Below are positions 1 to 8,410 of a DNA stretch of 64,000 bases, piece by piece. Every line of letters starts with the position of its first letter. Within the stretch, counting starts at the first letter, position 1. The notes under the pieces were generated by a model that had not been told where the DNA came from, made no database searches, and was given only the letters and a program-made list of their open reading frames with translations. Made by a program: the position numbers and the translations under genes. Origin of the DNA: JAHFUA01 sp963808725 (GTDB lineage Bacteria > Acidobacteriota > Terriglobia > Terriglobales > Acidobacteriaceae); assembly GCA_963808725.1 (NCBI GenBank), contig CAWEGO010000003.1, forward strand, positions 682,001-746,000, read 5' to 3'.

Positions 1-1
1 C

Positions 2-829
2 GAAGCCATCCACCTCGTCTGCGAAACTTATCTCGAGGTGGGCGATGAGGTGCTGATCGTCGTCCCGACGTTCTCGATGTACGAGATCTACGCCGCCGCC
101 ACCGGAGCGCGGGTGATCACCATTCCCGCCGGTCCAGAGTTCCGCTATCCCACTGATGACGTGCTGGCGCGCATCTCGCCCCGCACGCGCCTGATCGCAA
201 TCGCCAACCCCAACAACCCCACGGGCGCCGTGGTCGCGAGGGGCGATTTACTTCGCGTTCTGCGCGCCGCGCCCGATGCCGCCGTGCTGGTGGATGAAGC
301 GTACTTTGACTTCTATGGCGAATCGCTGCTGGAGGAAGTTGCCAACTCCCCCAACCTGTTCGTTGCCCGCACGTTCTCGAAGGCGTATGGGCTCGCAGGT
401 TTGCGGATCGGCGTGCTGGTGGGCAACGCGGCGCAGATGGCGATGGTCCGCCGCGTCGGCTCGCCCTACAACGTCAACGCGGTCGCGCTTGCATGTCTGC
501 CGGAGGCGTTCGCCGACCAGGACTACGTCCGGCAATACGTCGCCGAAGTTCGGCAGGGAAGGGAACAGCTCGAGCAGGAGCTGCGCTCCCTCAGGCTGCG
601 ATTCTGGCCCAGCCAGGCGAACTTCGTGCTGGTGCTCATCGGAGAGCGCCACGGCGATTTCGTGCGGGCGATGCGCGAACGCGGCATCCTGGTGCGCGAC
701 CGCTCGCGCGATCCCGGCTGCGACGGTTGCGTCCGCATCAGCGTAGGATTGGGCGGGCAAACCGAGCAGTTGATCGTTGCCCTGCGCGAGGCCCTTTGCG
801 AGATCGCGCCGATGTGGGTGCGGCGATGA
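2..829 (+). CDS. hisC: Histidinol-phosphate aminotransferase, 5'-truncated by the window edge
   Basis: PLP-dependent aminotransferase that converts imidazole-acetol phosphate and glutamate to histidinol phosphate in histidine biosynthesis. The frame is open from base 2, so the start and roughly the first 80 residues lie outside the window; 275 residues are visible. Seen: the NPNNPTG loop, the DEAYFDF stretch with the PLP-contacting Asp, the SKAYGLAGLRIG segment holding the Schiff-base Lys, and the substrate-binding Arg in CVRISVG near the end. The stop overlaps the hisB ATG (ATGA), which implies translational coupling in a his operon. Identity is secure from motifs plus the hisBHFA context. 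Confidence 0.96.
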   Translation, partial: EAIHLVCETYLEVGDEVLIVVPTFSMYEIYAAATGARVITIPAGPEFRYPTDDVLARISPRTRLIAIANPNNPTGAVVARGDLLRVLRAAPDAAVLVDEAYFDFYGESLLEEVANSPNLFVARTFSKAYGLAGLRIGVLVGNAAQMAMVRRVGSPYNVNAVALACLPEAFADQDYVRQYVAEVRQGREQLEQELRSLRLRFWPSQANFVLVLIGERHGDFVRAMRERGILVRDRSRDPGCDGCVRISVGLGGQTEQLIVALREALCEIAPMWVRR

Positions 830-1425
830 AGCGTGGAACCAGGCGGGCGACGCTTCATCGCAAGACCAACGAGACTGACATCCGTCTCGCTCTCAACGTG
901 GACGGCCGCGGCCAGTACCAAATTGCTACCGGCATCCGCTTCTTCGATCACATGCTGGAGCTTTTTGCGCGCCACGGCGGCTTCGATCTCGACCTGCAAG
1001 CTCAAGGTGACCTCGACGTCGACCAGCATCACACGGTCGAGGACGTCGGCATCGCCCTCGGCGAAGCTTTCGAAAAGGCGCTGGGTGATAAACGCGGCAT
1101 CCTGCGCGCCGGCTACTTCCTCATGCCCATGGATGAGACGCTCGGCCTCGCGGCCGTCGATTTCGGCGGGCGGACGGCAGCGGTGGTCGAGACGCGGGTG
1201 CGTAACCGGCTGGTCGGCGATCTGCAATCGGAACTGGTGTGCGACTTCTTCGAAGGCTTTGCGCGGGGAGCGCGCGCCAATGTGCATCTTCGCGTGATGT
1301 ACGGCCGCTCCAGTCACCACAAGATCGAATCGCTGTTCAAGGCGTTTGCGCGGGCGCTGCGGGCAGCCTGCTGGCGCGACCGGCGGCTGGCGGGCATGCT
1401 GCCCAGCACCAAAGGATTGCTGTGA
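826..1425 (+). CDS. hisB: Imidazoleglycerol-phosphate dehydratase
   Basis: Manganese-dependent dehydratase forming imidazole-acetol phosphate in histidine biosynthesis. At 199 residues it matches the monofunctional IGPD family; no phosphatase domain is fused. Seen: the two metal-binding His clusters, FFDHMLELFARHGG with DQHHTVEDVG in the first half and RSSHHKIESLFKA in the second, and the PSTKG end typical of the family. The ATG at 826 overlaps the hisC stop; the frame is open further upstream, but homology begins at this Met. Its stop overlaps the hisH GTG start. Cytoplasmic and expected to be cotranscribed with its neighbours. Confidence 0.97.
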   Translation: MKRGTRRATLHRKTNETDIRLALNVDGRGQYQIATGIRFFDHMLELFARHGGFDLDLQAQGDLDVDQHHTVEDVGIALGEAFEKALGDKRGILRAGYFLMPMDETLGLAAVDFGGRTAAVVETRVRNRLVGDLQSELVCDFFEGFARGARANVHLRVMYGRSSHHKIESLFKAFARALRAACWRDRRLAGMLPSTKGLL

Positions 1426-2012
1426 TTGCCATCGTTGACTACCGCGCCGGCAACCTGGTTTCGGTCAAGAAAGCCGTGGATCGCCTCGGCTTCCCCTGCG
1501 CCATCACCTCGGACCCCGCCGTGGTGGAGCGGGCAGAGAAGGTCATTGTTCCCGGCGTGGGGCACTTTGCGGCGACCTCGGCGCTGGACGACACTGGACT
1601 GCGTACAGCCATCACGAACGCGATCAAGCACAAGACGCCGTTCTTCGGCATCTGCGTCGGAATGCAGTGGATGTTCGACGCCAGCGAGGAAGCGCCCGGC
1701 GTCACCGGCTTGGGCGTGTTCTCCGGGCAGTGCACGCATTTTCCGCTGGAGGTCAAGGCGCCGCACGTCGGCTGGAACCAGCTCGAAGTCGAGAACGGAT
1801 CGCGCCTGCTGCGCGGCGTGCCCTCAGGCGCGTTTGTCTATTTCACCCACTCCTACCGCGCGCCGCTGGTGGCAGGCACGGTCGCCCGCTGCGAATACGG
1901 AGGAGCGTTTTCCGCGGCGGTGGAGCGCTGCCATTTGTTCGGCGTGCAGTTCCATCCAGAAAAATCCGGAGAGGTCGGGCTTACGATCCTGGAGAATTTT
2001 TGCCGGCTGTAA
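1422..2012 (+). CDS. hisH: Imidazole glycerol phosphate synthase, glutamine amidotransferase subunit
   Basis: Class I glutaminase that feeds ammonia to HisF. At 196 residues it has the usual length. Seen: the nucleophile Cys at residue 78 in FFGICVGMQW and the His/Glu of the triad in VQFHPEKSG near the C-terminus. The GTG start at 1422 overlaps the hisB stop; an earlier in-frame ATG would add unrelated sequence read from hisB in another frame. hisF begins one base after the stop, which fits the 1:1 HisHF complex. Confidence 0.96.
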   Translation: MIAIVDYRAGNLVSVKKAVDRLGFPCAITSDPAVVERAEKVIVPGVGHFAATSALDDTGLRTAITNAIKHKTPFFGICVGMQWMFDASEEAPGVTGLGVFSGQCTHFPLEVKAPHVGWNQLEVENGSRLLRGVPSGAFVYFTHSYRAPLVAGTVARCEYGGAFSAAVERCHLFGVQFHPEKSGEVGLTILENFCRL

Positions 2013-2013
2013 C

Positions 2014-2787
2014 ATGCTGACCAAACGCATCATCGCCTGCCTGGACGTGGACGCCGGCCGCGTGGTCAAGGGGGTGCGGTTTCTCGACCTGCGCGACGCC
2101 GGCGATCCCGCCGAACTGGCCGCCGCGCACAGCCGCGCCGGGGCGGACGAGATTGTGCTGCTCGACATCTCTGCCACGCACGAGAACCGCGCCACGCTGC
2201 TCGATGCCGTGCGCCGCGCCGCCCGCGAGCTATTTGTGCCGTTCACGGTCGGAGGCGGCATTCGGTCGCTCGAAGATGCAGCCGCGGTCTTCGACGCCGG
2301 CGCCGACAAGATCTCCATCAACTCCGCTGCCCTGGCCGATCCCGCGCTGATCACGCACATCGCTGAGCGCTACGGCTCGCAGGCAGTGATCGTGGCGGTG
2401 GACGCCAAACGCCTTCCCGACGACAACGGCGCTCGCTGGGAGGTGCGTTCCGCCGGAGGACGCAAGCCCACCGGACGCGACGCGCTCGAGTGGGTGCGGG
2501 AAGCGGAATCGCGCGGCGCGGGCGAGTTCCTGCTGACCTCGATGGACCGCGACGGCACCGGCATAGGGTTCGATTGCGAGCTGACCGCGGCGGTCGTAGG
2601 CGCGACCTCGATCCCGGTCATCGCCTCCGGCGGCGCCGGCGGCCCGCAACATTTCGTCACCGTCTTCCGCGAAGGGCGCGCCGATGCGGCACTCGCCGCG
2701 TCGATCCTTCACTTCGGTCTAAATTCCGTCGCCGAGCTGAAGCAGGAACTCCGCGCCGCGGGCATTCCTGTGAGGTGGCCGTGCTGA
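2014..2787 (+). CDS. hisF: Imidazole glycerol phosphate synthase, cyclase subunit
   Basis: TIM-barrel subunit that uses ammonia channelled from HisH to make imidazole glycerol phosphate and AICAR. 257 residues, normal length. Seen: the catalytic Asp in RIIACLDVDAGRVVKG at the N-terminus, GGGIRSLEDA and SINSAAL phosphate-binding loops, the second Asp in VAVDAKR, and SMDRDGTG in the second half-barrel. The ATG follows the hisH stop by one base. The 3' end overlaps the GTG start of hisA, continuing the tightly packed operon. Confidence 0.97.
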   Translation: MLTKRIIACLDVDAGRVVKGVRFLDLRDAGDPAELAAAHSRAGADEIVLLDISATHENRATLLDAVRRAARELFVPFTVGGGIRSLEDAAAVFDAGADKISINSAALADPALITHIAERYGSQAVIVAVDAKRLPDDNGARWEVRSAGGRKPTGRDALEWVREAESRGAGEFLLTSMDRDGTGIGFDCELTAAVVGATSIPVIASGGAGGPQHFVTVFREGRADAALAASILHFGLNSVAELKQELRAAGIPVRWPC

Positions 2788-3455
2788 TTCCCTCCATCGA
2801 CCTCATGGGCGGCAAGATCGTGCAACTCATCCAAGGCTCGAAGAAGGCGCTGGAAACCACTGATTTCGAGGCGTGGATCGAGCGCTTCTCGCGCTACCCG
2901 CTGGTGCAGCTCATCGACCTCGACGCGGCCATGGGCAAGGGCGGCAATCGCGCGCTGGTGGAGCAGTTCGCGGCGCGGCTGCCGTGCCAGGTGGGTGGCG
3001 GCATTCGCTCCATCGCGGCTGCCGAAGACATGCTGCGCTCGGGCGCGCGGCGGATCATCATCGGCTCCGCCCTGGTGCGCGACGGACAAATCAACCGCGC
3101 TTTCGCGGAAGAGCTGGAGCGCTGCTGCGGCCGCGACCGCCTGGTCTTTGCCGTGGACTCCCGCGGCGGCAAGGTGGCGATCGCTGGCTGGCAGCAGGCG
3201 ACCGAACTCACTCCCGTGGAGATGATGCAGGCGCTCGAGCCCTGGTGCGCCGCCTTTCTCTATACCCACATCGACACCGAAGGGCTGATGCAGGGCATTC
3301 CCATCTCCGTGGTTTCCGATTTGCGGAGCGCAACCGCGCGCCAGCTCATCGTCGCCGGCGGCATCACCAGCACCGCCGAAATCGACCAGCTCGATGCCCT
3401 GGGCGTGGACGCCGTAGTCGGCATGGCCATCTACACCGGCCAGGTGAGCGCCTGA
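2781..3455 (+). CDS. hisA: ProFAR isomerase (phosphoribosylformimino-AICAR ribotide isomerase)
   Basis: TIM-barrel isomerase acting just before HisF/HisH. Seen: IPSIDLMGGKIVQL at the N-terminus, LIDLDAAMGKGGN, the phosphate loop VGGGIRS, THIDTEGLMQG with the second catalytic Asp, and VAGGITSTAEI. At 224 residues it is slightly short for the family (about 240). Start GTG 2781 is chosen because the conserved IPSID motif follows at once; GTG 2775 is also possible. Both overlap the hisF end. No hisI or hisE follows; the operon gives way to an unrelated low-GC patch. Confidence 0.95.
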   Translation: MLIPSIDLMGGKIVQLIQGSKKALETTDFEAWIERFSRYPLVQLIDLDAAMGKGGNRALVEQFAARLPCQVGGGIRSIAAAEDMLRSGARRIIIGSALVRDGQINRAFAEELERCCGRDRLVFAVDSRGGKVAIAGWQQATELTPVEMMQALEPWCAAFLYTHIDTEGLMQGIPISVVSDLRSATARQLIVAGGITSTAEIDQLDALGVDAVVGMAIYTGQVSA

Positions 3456-3489
3456 GAACGTACAGCGTCACTTACGATAAGGAAGATAC

Positions 3490-3502
3490 AAGCCGATTTC
3501 AC
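3490..3502. repeat. 13-bp direct repeat, left copy
   Basis: The 13-mer AAGCCGATTTCAC occurs here and again at 4140-4152 in the same orientation. The two copies bracket the unknown gene at 3546-4073. Such a pair could be an insertion footprint or a small attachment-like site; no integrase is nearby. Confidence 0.5.
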
Positions 3503-3545
3503 AACAATCAGCCGCGAGCGATATACTGCGGCACTCTACGAACCG

Positions 3546-4073
3546 GTGAACACTATGCGGATTTCTCTCAGCATAAATGGGATTCCCCCCGTCACTGCTG
3601 CGGTGAACGGGCCGGGCTACCTCAACGCACACTTGAACCTGCATGACCGGCCAAAGGAGGACGATAACTCGAAGGTGGTTAGCGTCGTGGGGACGCAGAC
3701 ACTGGAAACCGAAACGGTTGGTTTGGACTGGCCACAATCCGAATTACAAGTCGGTGATGTGCTGGAGTTCCGTCTGCTGAACGATGGTGAGGGCGACCCG
3801 CCCAGCAAAATCCGCCGCTCATCCGAGCATCCTGACAACCTTCTTGCAAACGCCGAACTTGCGAAGGAGTTGCTGGCTTTGGTTTCGGATTTTGAGTCGC
3901 GTCTCTGGCAGTTTGCAGACAAATCAGAGAAGACCGAGTCGCCCGACGAGCATAAGAGATTCACCTACGCTCTTGGTCACGTGGCAATGACACTTGGTAA
4001 ATACTTCCTGTACCCGATTTATCGGCGGCGCAAGGAGCTCGTACCGGATGAGCTCAAGGGCGAGCTTCTCTAA
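3546..4073 (+). CDS. Conserved-looking hypothetical protein
   Basis: I do not recognise this 175-residue protein. The N-terminal third (MRISLSINGIPPVTAAV, then GPGYLNAHLNLHDRP) looks like a beta-rich domain; the C-terminal half from about residue 95 is predicted helical and charged (LLANAELAKELLALVSDFE). No signal peptide or membrane segment is evident. The GTG at 3546 gives 175 residues; the ATG at 3555 gives 172 and is equally likely. It sits alone after the his operon, in visibly lower-GC DNA, between two 13-bp direct repeats, so it may be an acquired single-gene cassette. Confidence 0.7.
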   Translation: MNTMRISLSINGIPPVTAAVNGPGYLNAHLNLHDRPKEDDNSKVVSVVGTQTLETETVGLDWPQSELQVGDVLEFRLLNDGEGDPPSKIRRSSEHPDNLLANAELAKELLALVSDFESRLWQFADKSEKTESPDEHKRFTYALGHVAMTLGKYFLYPIYRRRKELVPDELKGELL

Positions 4074-4139
4074 GGTTTGGGGGCTGCTGCGACGCGATCG
4101 TTGCAAACAGGCCTTGGCGTCCCGCCATACCCCTGAGCG

Positions 4140-4152
4140 AAGCCGATTTCAC
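4140..4152. repeat. 13-bp direct repeat, right copy
   Basis: Second copy of AAGCCGATTTCAC, 650 bases downstream of the first at 3490-3502 and in the same orientation, just after the stop of the unknown gene at 3546-4073. Confidence 0.5.
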
Positions 4153-4186
4153 GGCGGGGGGACGACTACCCGCTAAAATCTATTCC

Positions 4187-4495
4187 ATGCGAGTAATACA
4201 GTGGTCGCGGCGACTCGTTGTCACATTCTGCATTGTGTCGCTCTGTCAGCTTACGGGTTTCCTGGCAACAGCTCACTCGGTCGCAGCGCGGGCATACCTT
4301 CACAGGTTGGGACTGGAGAGGCTGACTGCCTACCCGATGCCGACGGGAGTGGTGATTGTCATTACCCAACGATTCGGTTGGAGTTTTCTGGTCTTTTTGT
4401 GGCTGAGCTACGCGTTCTTGACCAGTGTCATCATTGTTGAGATATTGAACGTCGTGGCCCCTCGCACAGAACCGAAGCGGGACACGGCATCATAG
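4187..4495 (+). CDS. Small two-helix membrane protein, unknown function
   Basis: A 102-residue protein of unknown family. The first hydrophobic stretch (about residues 10-30, VTFCIVSLCQLTGFL) follows a positively charged N-terminus. The second (about residues 54-86) contains WSFLVFLWLSYAF. The C-terminus is short and charged. An A/T-rich hexamer TAAAAT lies about 15 bases before the ATG, so the transcript may have a very short leader. Nothing in the neighbourhood suggests a role; the surrounding patch has lower GC than the his operon. Confidence 0.5.
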   Translation: MRVIQWSRRLVVTFCIVSLCQLTGFLATAHSVAARAYLHRLGLERLTAYPMPTGVVIVITQRFGWSFLVFLWLSYAFLTSVIIVEILNVVAPRTEPKRDTAS

Positions 4496-4545
4496 GTGCC
4501 GTGAACAGGGCTTAGCGCTAACAGAGAGCCGAGGCCGAAATTGCG

Positions 4546-4833
4546 TCACCGTCTATCAAAAGCAGTGTCGAGCTGTCCAAGCACGTCGGCCAGATCGGAG
4601 TGCTCTTCTTGGTTTAAGAGGGCACCTGCCTTTCGAGCCACTTCGCGCAAAGCCAACCGCGACTCGCCCAAAAACGGCGTGGCTGGAATGTCCCAGGTCA
4701 GACGACTGGCATCAGCCACCAGCGTGCCGAGTTCCTCCGCTCCACGGCTCTTTAGCTGCTCACTCAGAGAAACGAGGTAATCGTAGAGGTCGCGGTTGGT
4801 TGAGAGTTTCACAACTGTCCCCCGCGCCAACAT
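4546..4833 (-). CDS. Small hypothetical protein
   Basis: A 95-residue soluble, helical, acidic protein that I do not recognise (LYDYLVSLSEQLKSRGAEEL followed by a Leu/Ala-rich C-terminal half). The frame extends upstream to 4869, but the ATG at 4833 just before VVKLSTNRDLYDYL is the more likely start. It is convergent with the small membrane protein gene on the other strand. The overall pattern resembles small antitoxin-sized or regulatory proteins, but no motif supports a function. Confidence 0.45.
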   Translation of the reverse strand: MLARGTVVKLSTNRDLYDYLVSLSEQLKSRGAEELGTLVADASRLTWDIPATPFLGESRLALREVARKAGALLNQEEHSDLADVLGQLDTAFDRR

Positions 4834-4869
4834 GGTACGGGAGGATTGTTGGTGATAACAGGGCTTCAC

Positions 4870-5163
4870 GCAACCTTGGCCCAGGTGGAGTCCCTGGCAC
4901 GCCTCCAGCCCTTGCCTCGCCCGCCGACTTTTCCACAGCTTTACTGCTTTACTATTCGCCCGTTCTGCGTAAATATTTGCTCAAACAGTGCAAATTTCAA
5001 CTTCCACGCGGCCTGTCAGGTTGTTTTCAGGAGTTCGTTCTTTTTCGGCACTTTTCCAGCCTCGTTGCGTCAGCGTTGGCCGCCACTTCGTCTTCCGGAC
5101 TCACGCTACGCTCCTTCCTTGCGAGCCATTCACCGACCCAACCGCCATGGACGGATACGCATC
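4870..5163. other. Intergenic region without recognised content
   Basis: About 290 bases with mixed composition between the small minus-strand gene and the coiled-coil gene. I see no convincing gene, tRNA or long inverted repeat. It may hold divergent promoters for both flanking genes. Confidence 0.4.
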
Positions 5164-5412
5164 ATGAAAGATATTAACGAGGTTCTGCGAAAGAAAGAAG
5201 CAGACTTGCAGCAGCTCCAGCGAGACGTAGAGGCCTTGCGCGTAGCGGTGCGCATCCTCTCCGAGGATGCGGAAGCGGGAGGCGCTTTCCCGCGGCCGGC
5301 AACTGCGGCGGTTTCCTACGCCACGCCGGCGCGGCCTACGCCGCAACCAGCCAGCGCCACCGACGCGAGCTATAGTGCTTCCTGGGACGCTGCCGGCAAG
5401 AAGTTTCCCTGA
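5164..5412 (+). CDS. Small N-terminal coiled-coil protein
   Basis: An 82-residue protein starting MKDINEVLRKKEADLQQLQ. Residues 3-36 form a clear amphipathic heptad pattern, so a short coiled coil is expected; the rest (from about residue 42) is Ala/Pro/Thr-rich and probably disordered. The ATG at 5164 is preferred over the open upstream frame because the coiled coil begins there. It precedes the PilZ-GAF gene by about 100 bases in the same direction and may be cotranscribed with it. No enzymatic motif is visible. Confidence 0.65.
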   Translation: MKDINEVLRKKEADLQQLQRDVEALRVAVRILSEDAEAGGAFPRPATAAVSYATPARPTPQPASATDASYSASWDAAGKKFP

Positions 5413-5509
5413 TCCTGGTCGGCACCAGTGACCGCTTCGGACCTCCGCCCCAGCCGGCGAAAATCCATGCCTGCCGGGGATCCGTGAGCGAGTGGGGAGG
5501 TAATGATTC

Positions 5510-6826
5510 ATGTCGACTTCAGCAACCCTGCGAGGAGTTGGGCGGACGGTGGCGGGCGAGCGGCGCGCCTCTGCGCGCCAGAACGTCATGGATCGGCGCC
5601 TGGTTACCGTCAACCTCGACAACACCGACGCCGGCCTGATGGTCGATCTCAGCGAGAAGGGGATGGCGGTGCAGGCGCTGGCCCGCATCAAGGCGGGCGC
5701 GAACACCTTCCTGCAGTTCGAGTTGCCGGACACCGCCAACTCCATCGAGGCCCGCGGAACCGTGGTCTGGGTGGACCCCGGCTCCGGGCGCGCCGGCATC
5801 CATTTTGAGAGCCTGCCCGAAGCGGCAGCGGACTCCCTGAAGAAATGGCTGGGGCTGAAGGCTGCGGCGGACCGGCCCGTGGCCAAGCCGGCTCCCATTT
5901 CCGCTCCGGCCGCGCCGGCGCTGCTGGGATCGGAGAGCCGGGTGGCGGAGGTTGCGACCCTGCAGCGTGAGATCACCAGCCAGGGCCTCGAACGTGACGC
6001 AGCCCTGGCCCTGGTCGCCCACCGCATCCGCAGCCTCACCCGGGCCGATGGCACCGCCATCGTGCTGGGCGATGCGCAGGGGATGACTTGTGGCGCCTCC
6101 AGCGGTTCGGCCCCGCCGGTGGGAACGGATCTGCGTCCGGAGTCGGGACTCTCGGGAGAATGTGTGCGCACCGGGGTGACCGTCCGTTGCGAGGACACGG
6201 ACCAGGATCCGCGCGTGAACCGCGAGGCTTGCCGCGCTATCAATCTGCGTTCGGCGGTGATCGTGCCGCTGTTTGCGCGCGGCAACATCAGCGGGCTGGT
6301 GGAGGTCTTCTACGCCGCTCCTCGCGCCTTCGATGGCCGCGATGTGCTCACCCTGCGGCGCATGGCCGACCTGATCTCGGCCACACTCTCGGCTCCGGAA
6401 ACGCCGGAGCCCAAGCCGCCCGTCCGGGGTTCGAGCGCCGTGCCCGGCCCGCCGCCCAAGCCGGCGCCAGTGCGCGCTGTCCCTCCTGCGCTCCTGATCC
6501 CGCCCGTGCAGCGGACTGTGTCCAAGCCAGACCAGATGGCTTGCGACCTCTGCGGCCACGGCAATCCGCCGGCTGCCAGCAGTTGCGAAAAATGCCAGGC
6601 TCCGCTCTCCGGACGTGCGGCCGCGCCGTTGTCCGACGCGCACAGCAACCAGGCGTTGCCGTGGTTCACCTTGCGCTTGAACGCCAGCCCGCGCCTGCTG
6701 ATCCTGATCGCCTTGATGCTTTTGCTGATCGGGATTTGGGGATGGCAGGAATATAAGGCGCGCGAGGCCAACGCGTCGCGCCCGGTGAGCACGACCTCCG
6801 CCATCGAGCCGCCAGCCGGCGGTTAA
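5510..6826 (+). CDS. PilZ-GAF signalling protein with C-terminal zinc ribbon and membrane anchor
   Basis: A 438-residue multidomain protein. Residues about 18-120 resemble a PilZ domain (ERRASAR followed by DLSEKGMAVQA), which would bind cyclic di-GMP. Residues about 145-300 resemble a GAF sensor domain. A Pro-rich linker follows. A zinc-ribbon-like CDLCGHGNPP...CEKC pair lies at about residues 345-365, and a single membrane helix (LLILIALMLLLIGIW) sits near the end. The sensor part would therefore face the cytoplasm from a C-terminal anchor. The ligand of the GAF domain is not evident. This domain order is unusual, but each part is only a family-level reading. Confidence 0.75.
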   Translation: MSTSATLRGVGRTVAGERRASARQNVMDRRLVTVNLDNTDAGLMVDLSEKGMAVQALARIKAGANTFLQFELPDTANSIEARGTVVWVDPGSGRAGIHFESLPEAAADSLKKWLGLKAAADRPVAKPAPISAPAAPALLGSESRVAEVATLQREITSQGLERDAALALVAHRIRSLTRADGTAIVLGDAQGMTCGASSGSAPPVGTDLRPESGLSGECVRTGVTVRCEDTDQDPRVNREACRAINLRSAVIVPLFARGNISGLVEVFYAAPRAFDGRDVLTLRRMADLISATLSAPETPEPKPPVRGSSAVPGPPPKPAPVRAVPPALLIPPVQRTVSKPDQMACDLCGHGNPPAASSCEKCQAPLSGRAAAPLSDAHSNQALPWFTLRLNASPRLLILIALMLLLIGIWGWQEYKAREANASRPVSTTSAIEPPAGG

Positions 6827-6855
6827 CGTTTCCCCTCGCGCACGTCACCGTCAAC

Positions 6856-6871
6856 TGTGATCCAGGTCACT
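6856..6871. promoter_or_regulatory. CRP-like palindrome upstream of the Rrf2 regulator gene
   Basis: TGTGA-tccagg-TCACT matches the CRP-family consensus TGTGA-N6-TCACA at nine of ten bases. A -10-like TAAAAA begins at 6893, 21 bases after the palindrome. The same spacing is seen at 18371-18386 and 27218-27233. Confidence 0.65.
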
Positions 6872-6923
6872 GTGCTGCGTTCTGCAGCGAGTTAAAAAGA
6901 CTTCTGCATTCAGAAATAAAGAT

Positions 6924-7388
6924 ATGATCTCTACTACCTCGCAATATGCCTTGCGGGCCCTCACCTATATTGCGGGTCTGCCCGAGGGAAGCACGGTGCT
7001 GAGCCGCGATCTGGCCGTCACCACGCACGTTCCCCCCAATTATCTGTCCAAGGTGCTGTTGACGCTGCGCAATGCGGGATTGCTGCAATCGACGCGCGGG
7101 GCCGGCGGCGGCTACCGCCTCAACCGCGCGGCTAACACGATTTATCTGATCGATGTAGTGGAACTGTTCGAAGGATCCAAGGCCAAGCCCACCTGCCTGC
7201 TCAACAACCGGCCGTGCTCGGCGGAGACGCCCTGCAACGCTCACCGGGTGTGGAAGGAGCTGTCCATGGTGTACACCGGTTTTCTGGTGACCACCACGCT
7301 GGCGGCCCTGGCCGGCGTGCCCAGCAATCAACTGGCCGCACCGGTCAGCCTGGAGAAAACGGAAGGCCGGGCCGTTCTCTCGGGCTGA
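6924..7388 (+). CDS. Rrf2-family transcriptional regulator
   Basis: A 154-residue winged-helix regulator. N-terminal MISTTSQYALRALTYIA and the wing GGAGGGYRLNR-like stretch are typical of the Rrf2 family (IscR, NsrR, RsrR). Three cysteines in a 14-residue stretch (CLLNNRPCSAETPC, about residues 92-105) are placed like the Fe-S cluster ligands of NsrR/IscR, so it is probably an iron-sulfur sensor. The ATG at 6924 follows a CRP-like palindrome and a -10-like hexamer. The neighbours do not include isc or nor genes, so the regulon cannot be read from context. Confidence 0.88.
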   Translation: MISTTSQYALRALTYIAGLPEGSTVLSRDLAVTTHVPPNYLSKVLLTLRNAGLLQSTRGAGGGYRLNRAANTIYLIDVVELFEGSKAKPTCLLNNRPCSAETPCNAHRVWKELSMVYTGFLVTTTLAALAGVPSNQLAAPVSLEKTEGRAVLSG

Positions 7389-7403
7389 CCGGTTTCCGTC
7401 CGG

Positions 7404-8234
7404 CTACTGCCCCTGCGCCTGCTGCTGCGATGGGTACTGCTTGGGCGTGCTCAGGTATCCGCTGACTTGGCTCTTGTCCACCGACATCACCACCACCTCG
7501 TAGAGCTGGCGGTCGCGCCCGCTGTAGAACTGCATGGGCTCGAACATGGTGCGGTCGCGCTTCTCGATGGTCCAGTCGTCGGAGGTGAGGTTGAGGGTGA
7601 AGCTTCCGCGCTTGGGATTGGTCTTCTTGAGCTGCATGGAGACCGTGGCCACCCGCGTCGGCCGCTTGCCCTTGGCCAGGGTGAACTCGAAATAATTGCG
7701 GTCGCCGCGGCGCTTGAGCTGGTCCAGATCCTCGCGAGTGTGCGCGATCAGGCCGCTCTGCACCCCGAGATCGCCGATGGTCTTCTCCAGCTTCGCCTTG
7801 GTGACTTCCAGATCGCCGCGGGTGGCGGTGACGTCAGTGCGCACGCCTTCGATCTGCTCTTTCTGCGCCTTCTGCTCGGTGCGCACGCCCTCAAACTGCT
7901 GGTTCTGCTCCTGCTTGAGCCGGACCTCATAGGTCTTCTGCTCGCGGCGCAACTCGGCGGTGCGCTGGCGCAGGTGCTCCTCCGTCATGCCCACTTTTTC
8001 CGCCAGCGCACTGGTGGCGGCGCGCATGGTGGAATCCTCGTTCTCGAGGCGATCGTCCATCTGCTTCAGCGTGGAGGCGTTGGCCGCCTGGGCGGTCTCG
8101 AGCTTGGCGATGCTGCCGTGCATGTCATACAGAAGCAGCAGCGCGGCTGCCAGAAATGCTCCAATCACCACCGGCAGCAGGATTTTCATAACCCCGCCCG
8201 ATGATTTGGTTTGGGAATCGCTTTCAAACATCAT
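7404..8234 (-). CDS. Membrane-anchored coiled-coil protein
   Basis: A 276-residue protein with one N-terminal membrane helix (about residues 17-40, ILLPVVIGAFLAAALLLLY), then a long coiled-coil (about 45-170) rich in Glu/Gln/Lys, then a compact C-terminal beta-rich domain (FEFTLAKGKRPTRVATVSM onward). This suggests an inner-membrane protein with a periplasmic stalk and globular tip. The function is unknown. It converges with the Rrf2 gene, the stops being about 15 bases apart, and is transcribed away from the repeat at 8411-8495. Confidence 0.75.
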   Translation of the reverse strand: MMFESDSQTKSSGGVMKILLPVVIGAFLAAALLLLYDMHGSIAKLETAQAANASTLKQMDDRLENEDSTMRAATSALAEKVGMTEEHLRQRTAELRREQKTYEVRLKQEQNQQFEGVRTEQKAQKEQIEGVRTDVTATRGDLEVTKAKLEKTIGDLGVQSGLIAHTREDLDQLKRRGDRNYFEFTLAKGKRPTRVATVSMQLKKTNPKRGSFTLNLTSDDWTIEKRDRTMFEPMQFYSGRDRQLYEVVVMSVDKSQVSGYLSTPKQYPSQQQAQGQ

Positions 8235-8410
8235 GACTTGCCCCCTAGGCGCGATGGTGCGCTGCGTTCAAGGATGCAGCCGGGCTGCCATCGGCGGAGA
8301 ACCGCGCGGGCGTTGCATCTTCGCGCAGCGGCAGGAGTTACACCGGTAGTGAAATTACGGAATTGGCCTTTGGTAACGATGAAAAACTTACGCGAAGAAG
8401 GAAAGAAAGA

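Noticed and set aside
3546..4073. Unknown gene as an immunity or phage protein
   Set aside because: The direct repeats hint at transfer, but no phage or toxin gene is adjacent and no motif supports the idea.
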